In this document: positions 51,035 through 62,519 of the stretch, piece after piece
Position numbering within the stretch: the stretch's first letter is position 1
Layout of the letters: each line of letters opens with the position of its first letter
DNA from: Rhizobium mongolense USDA 1844
Lineage (GTDB): Bacteria > Pseudomonadota > Alphaproteobacteria > Rhizobiales > Rhizobiaceae
Length of the DNA: 64,000 nucleotides
Reading direction: 5' to 3'
Assembly: GCF_000419765.1 (NCBI RefSeq)
Contig: NZ_ATTQ01000008.1
Coordinates: 1-64,000, forward strand
Made by a program: the position numbers and the translations under genes
The notes under the pieces: generated by a model
What the model was told of the DNA's origin: nothing
Database searches by the model: none
What the model saw: only the letters and a program-made list of their open reading frames with translations

Positions 51035-52387
51035 TTAAGCGGCGGTACGGACGCCGGAGATCGTGCCGATCAGCTCGTTGACAATGCGCTCGATCTGCGC
51101 CCGGTCGTCGCCTTCCGCCATGACGCGGATCAGCGGTTCGGTGCCGGAGGGGCGGATGACGAGGCGGCCGTTCTTGGAAAGCTCGGCTTCCGCATCGGCG
51201 ATTGCCTGCTGCACTTGCAGGTCTTCCAGCGGCTTACCGCCGGAAATGCGGACATTGCGCAGAAGCTGCGGCACCGGCTCGAAGCGGCGGCAGACCTCGC
51301 TGACGGTCTTGCCAGTGCGCTTGACGGCAGCAAGGATCTGCAGCGCGGCAACAAGACCATCGCCGGTCGTGCCGTAGTCCGAGAGCACGATATGCCCGGA
51401 CTGTTCGCCGCCGACGTTGAAATTGTGCTGGCGCATGTGCTCGACGACATAGCGGTCACCGACCTTGGTGCGGGCAAGACCCATCCCCTTGCCTTCGAGA
51501 AAGCGTTCCAGGCCAAGGTTCGACATCACGGTCGCAACGATGCCGTTGCCGCGAAGCTGTTGGTTCTCCGCCCAGGTTTCGGCGATCACTGCCATCAGCT
51601 GGTCGCCGTCGACCATCGTGCCGTTTTCATCCACGATGATGACCCGATCGGCGTCGCCATCGAGCGCGATACCGATGTCGGCCCGCACTTCGTCGACCTT
51701 CTTCTGCAAGGCGACGGGGCTGGTGGAACCGCAGTTGAGATTGATGTTGATACCGTTCGGCTCGTTGCCGATCGTAACGACATCGGCGCCGAGTTCCCAA
51801 AGCACGGCCGGTGCCACTTTATAGGCGGCACCATTGGCGCAGTCGATCGCAATCCTCAGGCCCTGCAGCGTGACATCGCGCGGCAGCGTGCGCTTCGCAT
51901 GCTCGATGTAGCGGTCATGCACGCCATCGATGCGCTTGGCACGGCCGATGTCGTCGGACTTGGCAAGTTGCGTGTGGAGATCCTTATCCATCAAGTCTTC
52001 GATCTGCATTTCGATATCGTCGGAAAGCTTGTAGCCGTCGGGACCGAAGAGCTTGATGCCATTGTCCTCGTATGGATTGTGCGAGGCGGAAATCATGACG
52101 CCGATATCGGCACGCAGCGAACGTGTCAGCATAGCGACGGCGGGCGTCGGGATCGGGCCAAGAACGAATGCATCGACACCTGCGGCCGTGAAGCCCGCCA
52201 CCATGGCATTTTCCAGCATATAGCCGGACAGACGCGTGTCTTTGCCGATGACCACGCGATGGCGGTGATTGCCGCGGCGGAAGATCGTACCGACTGCAAT
52301 GCCGACCCGCATCGCCAGATCCGGCGTCATCGGGAAGATATTCGACTGCCCGCGAATGCCGTCTGTGCCAAAGTAACGTCTTTTCAT
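51035..52387 (-). CDS. glmM: Phosphoglucosamine mutase
   Basis: 450 residues, standard length. The phosphoserine loop is [13 protein letters not shown] (active Ser near 102), the metal loop DGDADR, the sugar-binding GGEQSGH and the phosphate-binding [10 protein letters not shown] near the C-terminus are all present. It converts glucosamine-6-phosphate to glucosamine-1-phosphate for UDP-GlcNAc, peptidoglycan and LPS. ftsH lies upstream on the same strand but with a terminator between, so glmM probably has its own promoter. Confidence 0.97.
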   Translation of the reverse strand: MKRRYFGTDGIRGQSNIFPMTPDLAMRVGIAVGTIFRRGNHRHRVVIGKDTRLSGYMLENAMVAGFTAAGVDAFVLGPIPTPAVAMLTRSLRADIGVMISASHNPYEDNGIKLFGPDGYKLSDDIEMQIEDLMDKDLHTQLAKSDDIGRAKRIDGVHDRYIEHAKRTLPRDVTLQGLRIAIDCANGAAYKVAPAVLWELGADVVTIGNEPNGININLNCGSTSPVALQKKVDEVRADIGIALDGDADRVIIVDENGTMVDGDQLMAVIAETWAENQQLRGNGIVATVMSNLGLERFLEGKGMGLARTKVGDRYVVEHMRQHNFNVGGEQSGHIVLSDYGTTGDGLVAALQILAAVKRTGKTVSEVCRRFEPVPQLLRNVRISGGKPLEDLQVQQAIADAEAELSKNGRLVIRPSGTEPLIRVMAEGDDRAQIERIVNELIGTISGVRTAA

Positions 52388-52571
52388 ATGCTCCCCTATG
52401 CTTTCAGCGCGCCAAGAGGGCAGCGCGTTGTGCCAAGCAATTCAAGCCGCAGAGACGATTCGCCCCAATACAAAGCCTCATTGCGGCCTCTTCATGATAG
52501 CGGCATGCCACAAATCCTAGGCGCCATCACGTAAATTACCAAGAAAATTGATTATATCCCGTTACCGACGG

Positions 52572-52607
52572 AAAAAGGCCGGATCTTCTGCTGGAAAATC
52601 CGGCCTT
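52572..52607 (-). terminator. Terminator of ftsH
   Basis: On the minus strand AAGGCCGGAT pairs with ATCCGGCCTT over a 13-base loop, followed by TTTCC. Starts about 22 bases after the ftsH stop. Confidence 0.88.
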
Positions 52608-52628
52608 GTTCGTTCGAGTTGCTTTCCG

Positions 52629-54560
<1,932 letters not shown>

Positions 54561-54658
54561 TGAACTCCCCAGCACTGCAACAACCGCCTCATGGCAGCCG
54601 TCTTATTTGGCTTCTAACATAGGGTTGCGCTGTGCCGTTGCCAAGGCGATACACTCTG

Positions 54659-56020
54659 TCAGATGGCTTTTCCGTCAATAAGACCTAAAGGCGGGCTTGG
54701 ATAGGGGCGCATTCCAAAAGCCGCCGCGAGGCTTTCAGCAAAGATGAGATCAAATCGTGTCAAAAAGCGGTCGAACGGCGCAAAATACCGCGCGAGACTG
54801 ACATCGGGATGAGAATTCATGCACACGTTCGCGTCAGCGGCGACAGAAATACGTGGTTGCGCTGCCAAAGCCCGCTTGAGCGCAGCTTTGGGCAAATGCG
54901 CCGCCCGCCCTGGCTGGATTTCCGTGCCAAGCACGGGAATGAGGGAGGGGTTGGCGGACCGTGCCAGAACCGTCAGATCAAACGATGAGCTATTCTCGAC
55001 AATAAACCGACCGTCCCAAATGGCGCGCTCCCCAGGCGCAACGACCAGTGGCAAGATGCCGCGGCTTTCGCGGGCAAGGTAAAGGCCGTCGCGTCTTAGA
55101 TCGATAACCGCTCTGCTTGCGGTCATGCGTCCGGGCGTGCCGGCGGCTACGAAAGCGAGAATGCGGTCCATCTGCATGCGGCCTGGCGCAAAGCGCTGTC
55201 CGCCGAAAACGGCCGCAAGACGGCCGAGCGCATAACCGAGCACGTCCAGGGGCGCCTCAAGTCCCTCTCCCGCCACGCGGCCCAGCCCTTCGCACGGAAG
55301 CGTAAAATGACGGCCGAGCCAAAGGGCCGCCTGTCGTGAAAGCTCCAAGCGGATATCGGCACCGCAAGCTTCTGGCTCCGGGGCGCCCTCACCCGCCAAC
55401 GCTGCGCGCGTGCGCACGCGCTCATATTTCAGATCCTCATTGCTGGGATCATCGAGCCAAGGCACGGCTCGGGCCGAGAGAAATGCCCGGATATCGGCGC
55501 GCATGCACGAAAGGAACGGCCGGGCGATCCAGGCCCGGCGCTCAAAGAGAACGGCATCGGCGATCCCGGTCGAGGGGTTGTCGCTGCGCGCGCCGCGCAT
55601 CGCTCGCGTCTCCTGCTGATCGTCCAGCGTATGCGCCGTCACGATGAGATTAGCGCCAAGTTCCGCCGCGGCATCTGCGAGCAGTTCGTAGCGTGCCTCG
55701 CGGGCGGCCACCATGATGCCGGTTTCTGGTTTAGGATCCCGCCAGACACGGATCACATGGGAAATGCCGAGCGACTTGCATAAGGCTGCGACATGGCGCG
55801 CCTCATCCGCCGATTCTGCGCGCAGATCGTGGTCGATCGTCGCGGCGCATAGGGAAATCTTGGAATTGGGTTCGGCCTTCAGCGCTTCCAGAAGGGCAAG
55901 AAGCAGGCCGGTTGAATCGCTGCCGCCGGAGATCGCGACGAGAATACGCGTCGGGCTTTCAAGCGAACGGACAAAGCGGCGGGCCGCTGCCTCGGGCGAA
56001 AGCACGATTTCCGGAGACAA
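54659..56020 (-). CDS. tilS: tRNA(Ile)-lysidine synthase
   Basis: 453 residues from TTG 56020, the only sensible start: it lies 11 bases after the cpoB stop with GAGGA before it and puts the P-loop SGGSDSTGLL near residue 31. Further N-type pyrophosphatase motifs are TIDHDLR and AHTLDDQQETRAMR, and RPFLSCMRADIRAFL, WLDDPSNED follow. The enzyme turns C34 of the CAT-anticodon tRNA-Ile into lysidine. The C-terminal part is poorly conserved, as usual. Position between cpoB and ftsH is the common alphaproteobacterial order. Confidence 0.93.
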   Translation of the reverse strand: MSPEIVLSPEAAARRFVRSLESPTRILVAISGGSDSTGLLLALLEALKAEPNSKISLCAATIDHDLRAESADEARHVAALCKSLGISHVIRVWRDPKPETGIMVAAREARYELLADAAAELGANLIVTAHTLDDQQETRAMRGARSDNPSTGIADAVLFERRAWIARPFLSCMRADIRAFLSARAVPWLDDPSNEDLKYERVRTRAALAGEGAPEPEACGADIRLELSRQAALWLGRHFTLPCEGLGRVAGEGLEAPLDVLGYALGRLAAVFGGQRFAPGRMQMDRILAFVAAGTPGRMTASRAVIDLRRDGLYLARESRGILPLVVAPGERAIWDGRFIVENSSSFDLTVLARSANPSLIPVLGTEIQPGRAAHLPKAALKRALAAQPRISVAADANVCMNSHPDVSLARYFAPFDRFLTRFDLIFAESLAAAFGMRPYPSPPLGLIDGKAI

Positions 56021-56031
56021 ACCGGAAATCC

Positions 56032-57051
56032 TCAGCAGGAAAGGCGCTTCTGTTCGCTCGCGACCTTGCTTATGACAGCGCGCGAAGCCTTCGGGTAACG
56101 CTTGGTGACTTCCTTGAGCGTCGCGCAGGCGGTGTCGTTATTGTCGAGTGCTGCGAGCGACATGCCGAGCTTCAGCAGCATTTCGGGCGCCTTCTCGGAA
56201 GAGCCGTATTTCTTGTGGGCATTGAGGAAGGTCTTGGCGGCCTCATTGAACTTGCCCTGGGAATAGAGCGCCTCGCCCAGCCAGAAGTTGGCATCGGCAG
56301 CGCGAGCGCTTCCCGGATACTGCGCGATATACTGGGTGAACTGCTCTTCAGCAATCGCGTAGTCGCCGGAAAGGACGTGACCGTAAGCGGCCTTGTACTG
56401 ATCGGTCTCGCTGCCGAGAGATGCGGTCTGCTGCGGCGACGTCCCGGCGTTCACGTCGGGAAGCGGCGCTGAACCGACCTCCGCGTTCTCATTCACGCTG
56501 CCGCCGATCGGATTGCCGTTCTGATCGAACTGGATCGAGCCCAGCTCCTGCGGCGGCCGGCCGAAACCGCTGTTCGACGGAACGTCGTTGGAGGGAGCCC
56601 TTTCGGCTCCCTGTGGTGTTTCGATGATCGTCGCGACATCGTCGTTCTGGCGCTGGGGACGTGTATCGGCCTGCCCGGAAGCCGGAGGCTGCAGATCGGC
56701 CTCGCTCTTCTTCGTGCTGCCCTTCGATCCAGCGGCACCGCCACTCTTTTCCAGATCCTGGAAGCGGAATTCGTTGTCTTCCTGCGTCTTGCGCAGCGAT
56801 TCCTGCATCTGCAGGATCTGGAAGCTCATTTCCTCGATGCGGCCGTTCAGCTGGCGCAGCTGCTCTTCGAGTTGCTGCACGCGCATTTCGGCGCTGCTGC
56901 TCTGCACGTTGACGACCGGCGGCGTCTGCGTCTGGCTCTGCGCAGGCTTGCCGCCAAAATTCATGCCGAGAAACGAAGCGGAATAAGCCGCTCGCTCGGT
57001 TCCGGTCACGGCCGCGAGGCAGAGCAAGCCTGCCACGACAAGTTTCTTCAT
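56032..57051 (-). CDS. cpoB: Cell division coordinator CpoB (YbgF)
   Basis: 339 residues from MKKLVVAGLL at 57051; upstream in-frame codons have no coding character. Signal peptide 1-21, coiled coil (about 45-85, MRVQQLEEQLRQLNGRIEEM), a long low-complexity linker and C-terminal TPR repeats (about 220-335; YKAAYGHVLSGDYAIAEEQF, AAKTFLNAHKKYG). CpoB couples outer-membrane constriction by Tol-Pal to septal peptidoglycan synthesis. It follows pal with a terminator between, and is only 11 bases ahead of tilS. Confidence 0.93.
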   Translation of the reverse strand: MKKLVVAGLLCLAAVTGTERAAYSASFLGMNFGGKPAQSQTQTPPVVNVQSSSAEMRVQQLEEQLRQLNGRIEEMSFQILQMQESLRKTQEDNEFRFQDLEKSGGAAGSKGSTKKSEADLQPPASGQADTRPQRQNDDVATIIETPQGAERAPSNDVPSNSGFGRPPQELGSIQFDQNGNPIGGSVNENAEVGSAPLPDVNAGTSPQQTASLGSETDQYKAAYGHVLSGDYAIAEEQFTQYIAQYPGSARAADANFWLGEALYSQGKFNEAAKTFLNAHKKYGSSEKAPEMLLKLGMSLAALDNNDTACATLKEVTKRYPKASRAVISKVASEQKRLSC

Positions 57052-57157
57052 AGGTTTCGTCCTGTCCCAGTGATTCTTCGCGCCTGGATGGCACGAACAG
57101 GAGATTTTTCCAATTACCTTCAAAAAGCAACGGAGTCTGGCCAAAGTGTGTTCAAAA

Positions 57158-57187
57158 AGAAAAGGCGGCCCGCGAAGGAGCCGCCTT
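57158..57187 (-). terminator. Terminator after pal
   Basis: On the minus strand AAGGCGGC pairs with GCCGCCTT around a 10-base loop, then TTCTTTTT. Begins about 27 bases after the pal stop. Partial read-through into cpoB is possible. Confidence 0.85.
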
Positions 57188-57213
57188 TCCGCAACATAAT
57201 ATATTTGAGAGGA

Positions 57214-57741
57214 TTACATACCGGCGCCGCCGAGAACAGTGACTGCACGACGATTCTGCGACCAGCAGGAAATATCGTCGCAGACGGCGACCGGGCGTTC
57301 CTTGCCGTAGGAGATCGTCTTCATGCGCTGAGCCGGAACGCCGCGCGAAGCAAGGTAATCCTTGGTGGCGGCAGCACGGCGGGCGCCGAGAGCGAGGTTG
57401 TATTCGCGCGTGCCGCGTTCGTCGGCATGGCCTTCGACGGTGATCGCATAGTTCGGGTAGCGAGCCAGCCACTGTGCCTGGCGGTCGAGGGTCTGGGCAG
57501 CGTCGGCACGGATCGAGGTAGAGTCAGTGTCGAAGAAGATGCGGTCGCCGACGTTGACGGTGAAGTCCTGAGCCGAACCCGGCGTTGCGGCACCTGCACC
57601 GAGGCCGAGCTCGCCAGCACTGTTCGGCGTCTTCTTGTTGGCGCAGCCAGCAAGCGCCAGACCGGCAACGAGTGCGATCATGACAGGGTTGCGGGCGAAA
57701 TTCTGCATACGGCTCATTGCCGGGGTGTGAATTCGGCTCAT
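57214..57741 (-). CDS. pal: Peptidoglycan-associated lipoprotein Pal
   Basis: 175 residues from ATG 57741 (AAGGAG 9 bases before). The signal peptide ends in the lipobox LALAGC with lipidated C33. The C-terminal OmpA-like domain (about 65-172) has the peptidoglycan-binding pattern TVEGHADERGTREYNLALG and RRAVTV. Pal anchors the outer membrane to peptidoglycan and binds TolB, whose gene lies 155 bases upstream. Confidence 0.96.
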   Translation of the reverse strand: MSRIHTPAMSRMQNFARNPVMIALVAGLALAGCANKKTPNSAGELGLGAGAATPGSAQDFTVNVGDRIFFDTDSTSIRADAAQTLDRQAQWLARYPNYAITVEGHADERGTREYNLALGARRAAATKDYLASRGVPAQRMKTISYGKERPVAVCDDISCWSQNRRAVTVLGGAGM

Positions 57742-57896
57742 GGCCGGGTCTCCTTGCGATTTATCAGGGTTGCCGGACTGTAACCGTACTCGGTTAATCG
57801 GCGCTCAAGAATTATGGTTAATAAATTATTGATTGTCCCTGCATCGGCCAATTCCAGCACTTTGCGGCGACAAGAAGGCGAAATCCGGCTCATCCA

Positions 57897-59207
57897 CTAC
57901 TCAAGCAGCGGCGACCAGGCCGGGTCAGATGCGTAGGTCGGCGTCTTGATGACCTGCTCGTTGTAACCCGTCAGATCGATCGAATAGAGCTGCGGGCCGC
58001 CTGCACCGGCCGGCTGGCGGAAGAACATCAGCACACGCCCGTTCGGCGCCCAGGTCGGGCCTTCGTTGTGGAAGCCCGTAGTCAGGATGCGCTCGCCCGA
58101 ACCGTCCGGCTTCATGACGCCGATCGAGAATTTCCCGCCCGATTGCTTGGTGAAGGCGATCAGATCGCCGCGTGGCGACCAGACCGGCGTCGAATAGTTG
58201 CCGTCGCCGAAGGAGATACGCGTCTGGCCGGAGCCGTCGGCATTCATCACGTAAATCTGCTGCTTGCCGCCGCGGTCGCTTTCGAAAACGATCCGGCCGC
58301 CATCCGGCGAATAGGATGGCGAAGTATCGATCGCGGCTGTCGACGTCAGGCGCGTCGTCGTGCGCGAGCGCAGATCCATCGTGTAGATATTGGCGTTCCC
58401 TTCCTGCTGAAGGCTCATCACCACTTTTTGGCCATCCGGCGAGAAGCGCGGCGAAAAGGTCATGCCCGGGAAGTTGCCGACAACTTCACGCTGTCCGGTT
58501 TCGAGCTGCAACAGGTAGACGCGCGGCTGCTGGTTGGCGAAGGACATGTAGGTCACTTCCTGCCGGTTCGGCGAGAAGCGCGGCGTCAGAACGAGGTCGC
58601 TGCCATCGGTCAGCGTGCGCACGTTGAAGCCATCCTGGTCCATGATCGCGAGCTGGCGTTTGCGCTGCTGCTTCGTGCCAGACTCGGAGACAAAGACGAC
58701 GCGGGTATCGAAATAGCCCTCTTCGCCGGTGATCTGCTTATAGATCGCATCGGCAATGATGTGGGCAACGCGGCGCCAGTTTTCCGGCTGCGTATAGAAT
58801 TGCTGGCCGGTCATCTGCTGACCGGCGAAGGAATCCCAGAGACGGAACTCGGCGCGAAGACGGCCATCGCCTTCCTGCGTGACGCGGCCGGTGACGAGCG
58901 CCTGCGCGTTGATGACCTTCCAGTCCTCGAAACGCGGTGCCGCATCGGGATTGGAAATCTTCTCGATGAAGGCGTTCTTGTTGATCGGCGCAAAGAGGCC
59001 GGAGCGCTGCAGATCGGCGGCGATCACCTGAGAGACCTGCGCGCCCATGTCGCCTTGCAGGAAATCGGTAATGGCGATCGGCAGCGGCTCGACGTTACCC
59101 TTGTTGATGTTGATCTCGACAAGCGCGTGCGCAGGCGTCGCGATAGCCGCTGTCACAGCCATGCCGAGAGCCACCATGAAGGCGCGGATGAGGGAACACT
59201 TGGTCAT
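57897..59207 (-). CDS. tolB: Tol-Pal system translocation protein TolB
   Basis: 436 residues from [10 protein letters not shown] at 59207; a second ATG seven codons upstream (59228) abuts the tolA stop and is possible. Signal peptide about 1-29 (ATPAHA), an alpha/beta N-terminal domain (about 30-165) and a six-bladed beta propeller (170-430) built from repeats such as [49 protein letters not shown]. TolB shuttles in the periplasm between TolA and Pal. Confidence 0.96.
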   Translation of the reverse strand: MTKCSLIRAFMVALGMAVTAAIATPAHALVEININKGNVEPLPIAITDFLQGDMGAQVSQVIAADLQRSGLFAPINKNAFIEKISNPDAAPRFEDWKVINAQALVTGRVTQEGDGRLRAEFRLWDSFAGQQMTGQQFYTQPENWRRVAHIIADAIYKQITGEEGYFDTRVVFVSESGTKQQRKRQLAIMDQDGFNVRTLTDGSDLVLTPRFSPNRQEVTYMSFANQQPRVYLLQLETGQREVVGNFPGMTFSPRFSPDGQKVVMSLQQEGNANIYTMDLRSRTTTRLTSTAAIDTSPSYSPDGGRIVFESDRGGKQQIYVMNADGSGQTRISFGDGNYSTPVWSPRGDLIAFTKQSGGKFSIGVMKPDGSGERILTTGFHNEGPTWAPNGRVLMFFRQPAGAGGPQLYSIDLTGYNEQVIKTPTYASDPAWSPLLE

Positions 59208-59228
59208 GAGGAGCAAGCCTTTCAGCAT

Positions 59229-60356
59229 TTAAAGGGCCATCTGACTGGGGTCGAAGTTCACGATGACTTCGCTCCACGCGTCATATTTGTCTTTCGGAAG
59301 GTTGGTGAACGGCGCAGACCGTTTGACGGCACGATAGGCACCGCCGGCAAGTGCACGGCGTGTGGATTCGTTGCCGCCGGTCGCTTCGACCTCGGGATCT
59401 CCGATGATCTCGCCATTCTCGTCCAGCTTCATGTGGACGGTGATGCGGACCTGGTCCATGTCCGCAAGGCCGGGAATGATCTGCCAGTTGCCGGCAATCG
59501 CATTACGCAGTGCATCCATCTCGCTCATGCTGAGCTTGGCGCCGGTGTTATTCGACTTCTTGGCGCCCAGAGAAGCGACTTCGGTCGAGCGCTTGGCGCC
59601 GCCGTTGGAAGGCTCCTGCTTGTTCAGCAGTGCTGCGATGTCGTCGGCGTTGAAATCGCTCTGCTTCGAGGACGAGGCCTTGGCCTTTTCCTGGGCCTTG
59701 TCGGCTTTCTTCTTGTCCGGCTGCTTGTCGGCCGTCTTCTGCTGGTCCTGCGTTTTTTCCGGCGGCTTTTCAGCGGGTTTCTGCTCGGGCGGCTTCACCT
59801 GCGGCTTGGCGACCGGCGTCGGAACGTTGTCCGGCAGCGCTTCGGCTTCCGGCTTCGGCGGCTCGGCCTGTTCGGCAGGCATTTCTTGCGGCTTCGGCGG
59901 GGTCGGCGCAATTTCCGGCTTGGTTTCCGGAATCGATGCGACTTCCTTCGGCTCATCGACCACGGTGTCCTCCTTCATGATCTCCTTCACCTCGTTGGGG
60001 ACGGGATCATTCTGGGGAAGCGGCTTCTCGGCGGCTTTGGGCGCGGCAGTGCTTTCGTTGTTGTTGGGCTTGGCGTTCGGGATCGGCGGCGTCTTCAGAT
60101 CGATCTTGTTGTCGCCGAGGTTTTCGGCGTCTGCAACATCAGCGGGTTTTGACGTCGGCTTCGGCGCCGGCTTGTCGTTGGGCTTTGCCGTCTTGTCACC
60201 CTGCTGCATCTGGGTGATGGATTCGACCGGCACCAGATCGACCGGCATCGCTTCGAAATCATCGACCTTGAACGATTCCGGCGAACCAATGGTCACCAGA
60301 GCCGCGGCGAGCACCAAGCCGTGCAGAACAGCAGATGTGACGACGCTGGTCTTCAT
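59229..60356 (-). CDS. tolA: Energy-transducer protein TolA (TonB/TolA family)
   Basis: 375 residues: one N-terminal transmembrane helix (about 5-22) with the TolA-type SxxxH-like segment SAVLHG, a very long Pro/Lys/Glu-rich periplasmic spacer (about 40-265) and a compact C-terminal domain (about 275-370, VRITVHMKLDENGEIIGDP). It links the TolQR motor to TolB-Pal. The spacer is low complexity and its length is likely to vary between strains. It sits between tolR and tolB with spacings of 8 and 0-21 bases. Confidence 0.9.
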   Translation of the reverse strand: MKTSVVTSAVLHGLVLAAALVTIGSPESFKVDDFEAMPVDLVPVESITQMQQGDKTAKPNDKPAPKPTSKPADVADAENLGDNKIDLKTPPIPNAKPNNNESTAAPKAAEKPLPQNDPVPNEVKEIMKEDTVVDEPKEVASIPETKPEIAPTPPKPQEMPAEQAEPPKPEAEALPDNVPTPVAKPQVKPPEQKPAEKPPEKTQDQQKTADKQPDKKKADKAQEKAKASSSKQSDFNADDIAALLNKQEPSNGGAKRSTEVASLGAKKSNNTGAKLSMSEMDALRNAIAGNWQIIPGLADMDQVRITVHMKLDENGEIIGDPEVEATGGNESTRRALAGGAYRAVKRSAPFTNLPKDKYDAWSEVIVNFDPSQMAL

Positions 60357-60364
60357 CTTGCTTT

Positions 60365-60820
60365 CTACTGGTCCTTCTTCTGCTGCGTGACGAGACCGAT
60401 ATTCTTGAAGCCCGCGCCCTGGATGCGCGCCATGACGTCGGCGATCACGCCGTAGGGCGCCGTCGCATCACCACGCACGAAGATGCGTTCATTGTAGCCG
60501 GTGGTCGCGATCGCTTCGAGCTTGGCGGCGATCTCTTCGGCCGGGATCGGCGTTTCCTGCAGGAACACCGCACCGTCATTCTTGACGGAAATGGTGATCG
60601 GCTGCGTTTCGGAATTGAGCGCCTTGGCTTGCGTTTCCGGCAGGTCGATCGGCACGCCGACGGTCATCATCGGGGCCGCCACCATGAAGATGATGAGCAG
60701 CACGAGCATGACGTCGACGAGCGGCGTCACGTTTATCTCGGAAATAACGCCTTTGTTCCGGCCACCACGGCGGCGGCGTCCTCCGCCTCCGCCGTTATTG
60801 CCTCCAACAGCCATACCCAT
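60365..60820 (-). CDS. tolR: Tol-Pal motor protein TolR
   Basis: 151 residues from ATG 60820 (GGAG 12 bases before; an internal ATG at 60814 is also possible). A Gly/Arg-rich cytoplasmic N-terminus (NNGGGGGRRRRGGRNKG), one transmembrane helix carrying the proton-relay Asp (INVTPLVDVMLVLLIIFMV) and a periplasmic ExbD-like domain. Works with TolQ as a proton-driven motor. Confidence 0.95.
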   Translation of the reverse strand: MGMAVGGNNGGGGGRRRRGGRNKGVISEINVTPLVDVMLVLLIIFMVAAPMMTVGVPIDLPETQAKALNSETQPITISVKNDGAVFLQETPIPAEEIAAKLEAIATTGYNERIFVRGDATAPYGVIADVMARIQGAGFKNIGLVTQQKKDQ

Positions 60821-60839
60821 AATCGTGTACTCCGTTGGT

Positions 60840-61559
60840 TTACTGCGCGGCCTGACGCGGCTGCAGCTTCTCGTCGATCTGGCGCGAAAGTATGGCGGAG
60901 AATTCGTCCGCAAAGCCTTCCATGCGGCCAGAGAGTTTGCCGGCATCCGCGGAGAACTTGTTGTAGGCGATAACCGCCGGGATAGCTGCAACGAGGCCGA
61001 TCGCAGTGGCGAGAAGCGCCTCGGCGATACCGGGGGCAACGACTGCGAGATTGGTCGACTTCGAACCGGCGATTGCCTGGAACGAAGTCATGATACCGAC
61101 GACCGTACCGAACAGACCGATGAACGGACCGGCCGAACCGATCGTCGCGAGCGAGCCGAGGCGGGCGGAAAGATATTCGGTCTCACGGGCGAGCGTCACA
61201 TCCATTGCCCGGTCGATACGCATCTGCAGGCCGATCGGCGAGCGTGCGCCGCGCTCGAAGGACTTCTTCCACTCGCGCATGGCTGCGACGAAGATCGAAG
61301 CAAGCCCGGTATTGTTGCGTTCGGAAAGTGTCCTGTAGAGCTCTTCCAGCGACTGACCCGACCAGAAAACCTGTTCGAACTTGTCGAACTGGCGCCGGGC
61401 ACGCCCATAGGCCAGATATTTGTCGATGACGATCGCCCAGGTCCAGACGGAGGCTGCTATCAGCCCGAGCATGACCAGCTTGACGACGATGCCTGCCTGC
61501 ATGAACAGCGACCAGAGGCTGACGTCGGCCGTTGCTGCTGCCAATCCTACTTGTTCCAT
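60840..61559 (-). CDS. tolQ: Tol-Pal motor protein TolQ
   Basis: 239 residues, three transmembrane helices, with the conserved MotA/TolQ/ExbB segment (about 150-225; GSAGPFIGLFGTVVGIMTSF and GIAEALLATAIGLVAAIPAV). First gene of the tolQRAB group, 19 bases ahead of tolR. The 389-base space upstream separates it from ybgC, which is unusual since the two are often cotranscribed closely, and suggests a promoter of its own. Confidence 0.96.
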   Translation of the reverse strand: MEQVGLAAATADVSLWSLFMQAGIVVKLVMLGLIAASVWTWAIVIDKYLAYGRARRQFDKFEQVFWSGQSLEELYRTLSERNNTGLASIFVAAMREWKKSFERGARSPIGLQMRIDRAMDVTLARETEYLSARLGSLATIGSAGPFIGLFGTVVGIMTSFQAIAGSKSTNLAVVAPGIAEALLATAIGLVAAIPAVIAYNKFSADAGKLSGRMEGFADEFSAILSRQIDEKLQPRQAAQ

Positions 61560-61948
61560 TTATCAAAATCCCCGAATCCAAACGCCCGGTGCTTGACCGG
61601 GCGGCGCAGAAAGTGATCTCGCAAGAATTGCTTGGCGACCGCCGCCCAAAGCCCTGGTCAAGCTTAAAGGTCTTCTTCCGCCTTCCTTGCCGTCAAATTT
61701 GGTCAAAGGAAGGCGTGCACCGCACAATCTCCGACTTTCAGAGTAAGACACTATTATGGTTAATAGATCGTTAGTGCCAGAGTATGACCGCAAAGCTTTA
61801 CCAACTGAATTTTTCTTCCCGGCTTGGCACGAAGAGACCGAAGTCCGACGACGGAATACCGCGCAATCCTTGCAACGCCGAATTCCTTCACATAAATCAT
61901 GTTTTTAAGGCTTGCGTTTGGTCGTTCCTGCGTGTCTCGGATGCATCT
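61560..61948. other. Intergenic space between tolQ and ybgC
   Basis: No gene on either strand. On the minus strand, 24 bases before the tolQ start, CGCCCGGT and ACCGGGCG (61583-61603) form a perfect 8-bp stem with a 5-base loop, a possible element of the tolQ leader. The middle is AT-richer (about 61740-61800) and probably holds the tol promoter, though no -35/-10 pair stands out. Confidence 0.5.
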
Positions 61949-62404
61949 TCAGCCCTCCTGCGTCTCGATTTGCATCTGCTTTGCCAGCGCCTCGGGCAAC
62001 CGCCGCGGTCTTCCCTTCGCGTTGATGACGGCAATGATGACCTTGGCGGCGATAAGCGGCGTTTCGCCACGGCGGATGTCCTGTTGCAGCACCATCTTCG
62101 CGCCGCCTGCCTTCTCGGTGCGCGTGACGATGGTAAGAACATCGTCCATGCGCGCCGGATTCCTGAAGTCGATCTCCATGCGGTGAACGACGAAAACGAG
62201 CCCTTCCTCGTCGGCTGTGATCAGCTCGCGCTGCTCGACGCCCAGGCAGCGAAGATAATCGGTGCGGCCGCGCTCGAGGAAATGCAGATAGCGCGCGTGA
62301 TAGACGAGGCCGGAGAAATCGGTGTCTTCGTAATAGACGCGCTGGATCAGTTGGTGGCCCGTCTCCGTCAGTGCGCCAGAAATCGAAAAGCCGTTATCCG
62401 ACAT
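61949..62404 (-). CDS. ybgC: Acyl-CoA thioesterase YbgC (Tol-Pal associated)
   Basis: 151 residues from MSDNGFSIS at 62404. Hot-dog fold thioesterase with the 4HBT catalytic pattern VYYEDTDFSGLVYHARYLHFLERGR split across residues 23-47 (catalytic Asp in YEDTD), and TDYLRCLG after it. It hydrolyses short acyl-CoA or interacts with acyl carrier protein and is linked to the Tol-Pal cluster in most proteobacteria, though its role there is unclear. Confidence 0.94.
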   Translation of the reverse strand: MSDNGFSISGALTETGHQLIQRVYYEDTDFSGLVYHARYLHFLERGRTDYLRCLGVEQRELITADEEGLVFVVHRMEIDFRNPARMDDVLTIVTRTEKAGGAKMVLQQDIRRGETPLIAAKVIIAVINAKGRPRRLPEALAKQMQIETQEG

Positions 62405-62519
62405 AATTTTCTCCAAACTCGCATGCCTGTTGGCGAGGCGCAGCAATGCCCTAGCTTTGAACAATCGTCACAGTACTTGAGTATTCCCGATAGTGGATGA
62501 ACATGCAGGAGGCAATGCG

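Noticed and set aside
58068..60152. 694-codon + strand frame opposite tolB and tolA
   Set aside because: It is the antisense of tolB and of the repetitive tolA spacer; no start signals and unnatural composition.
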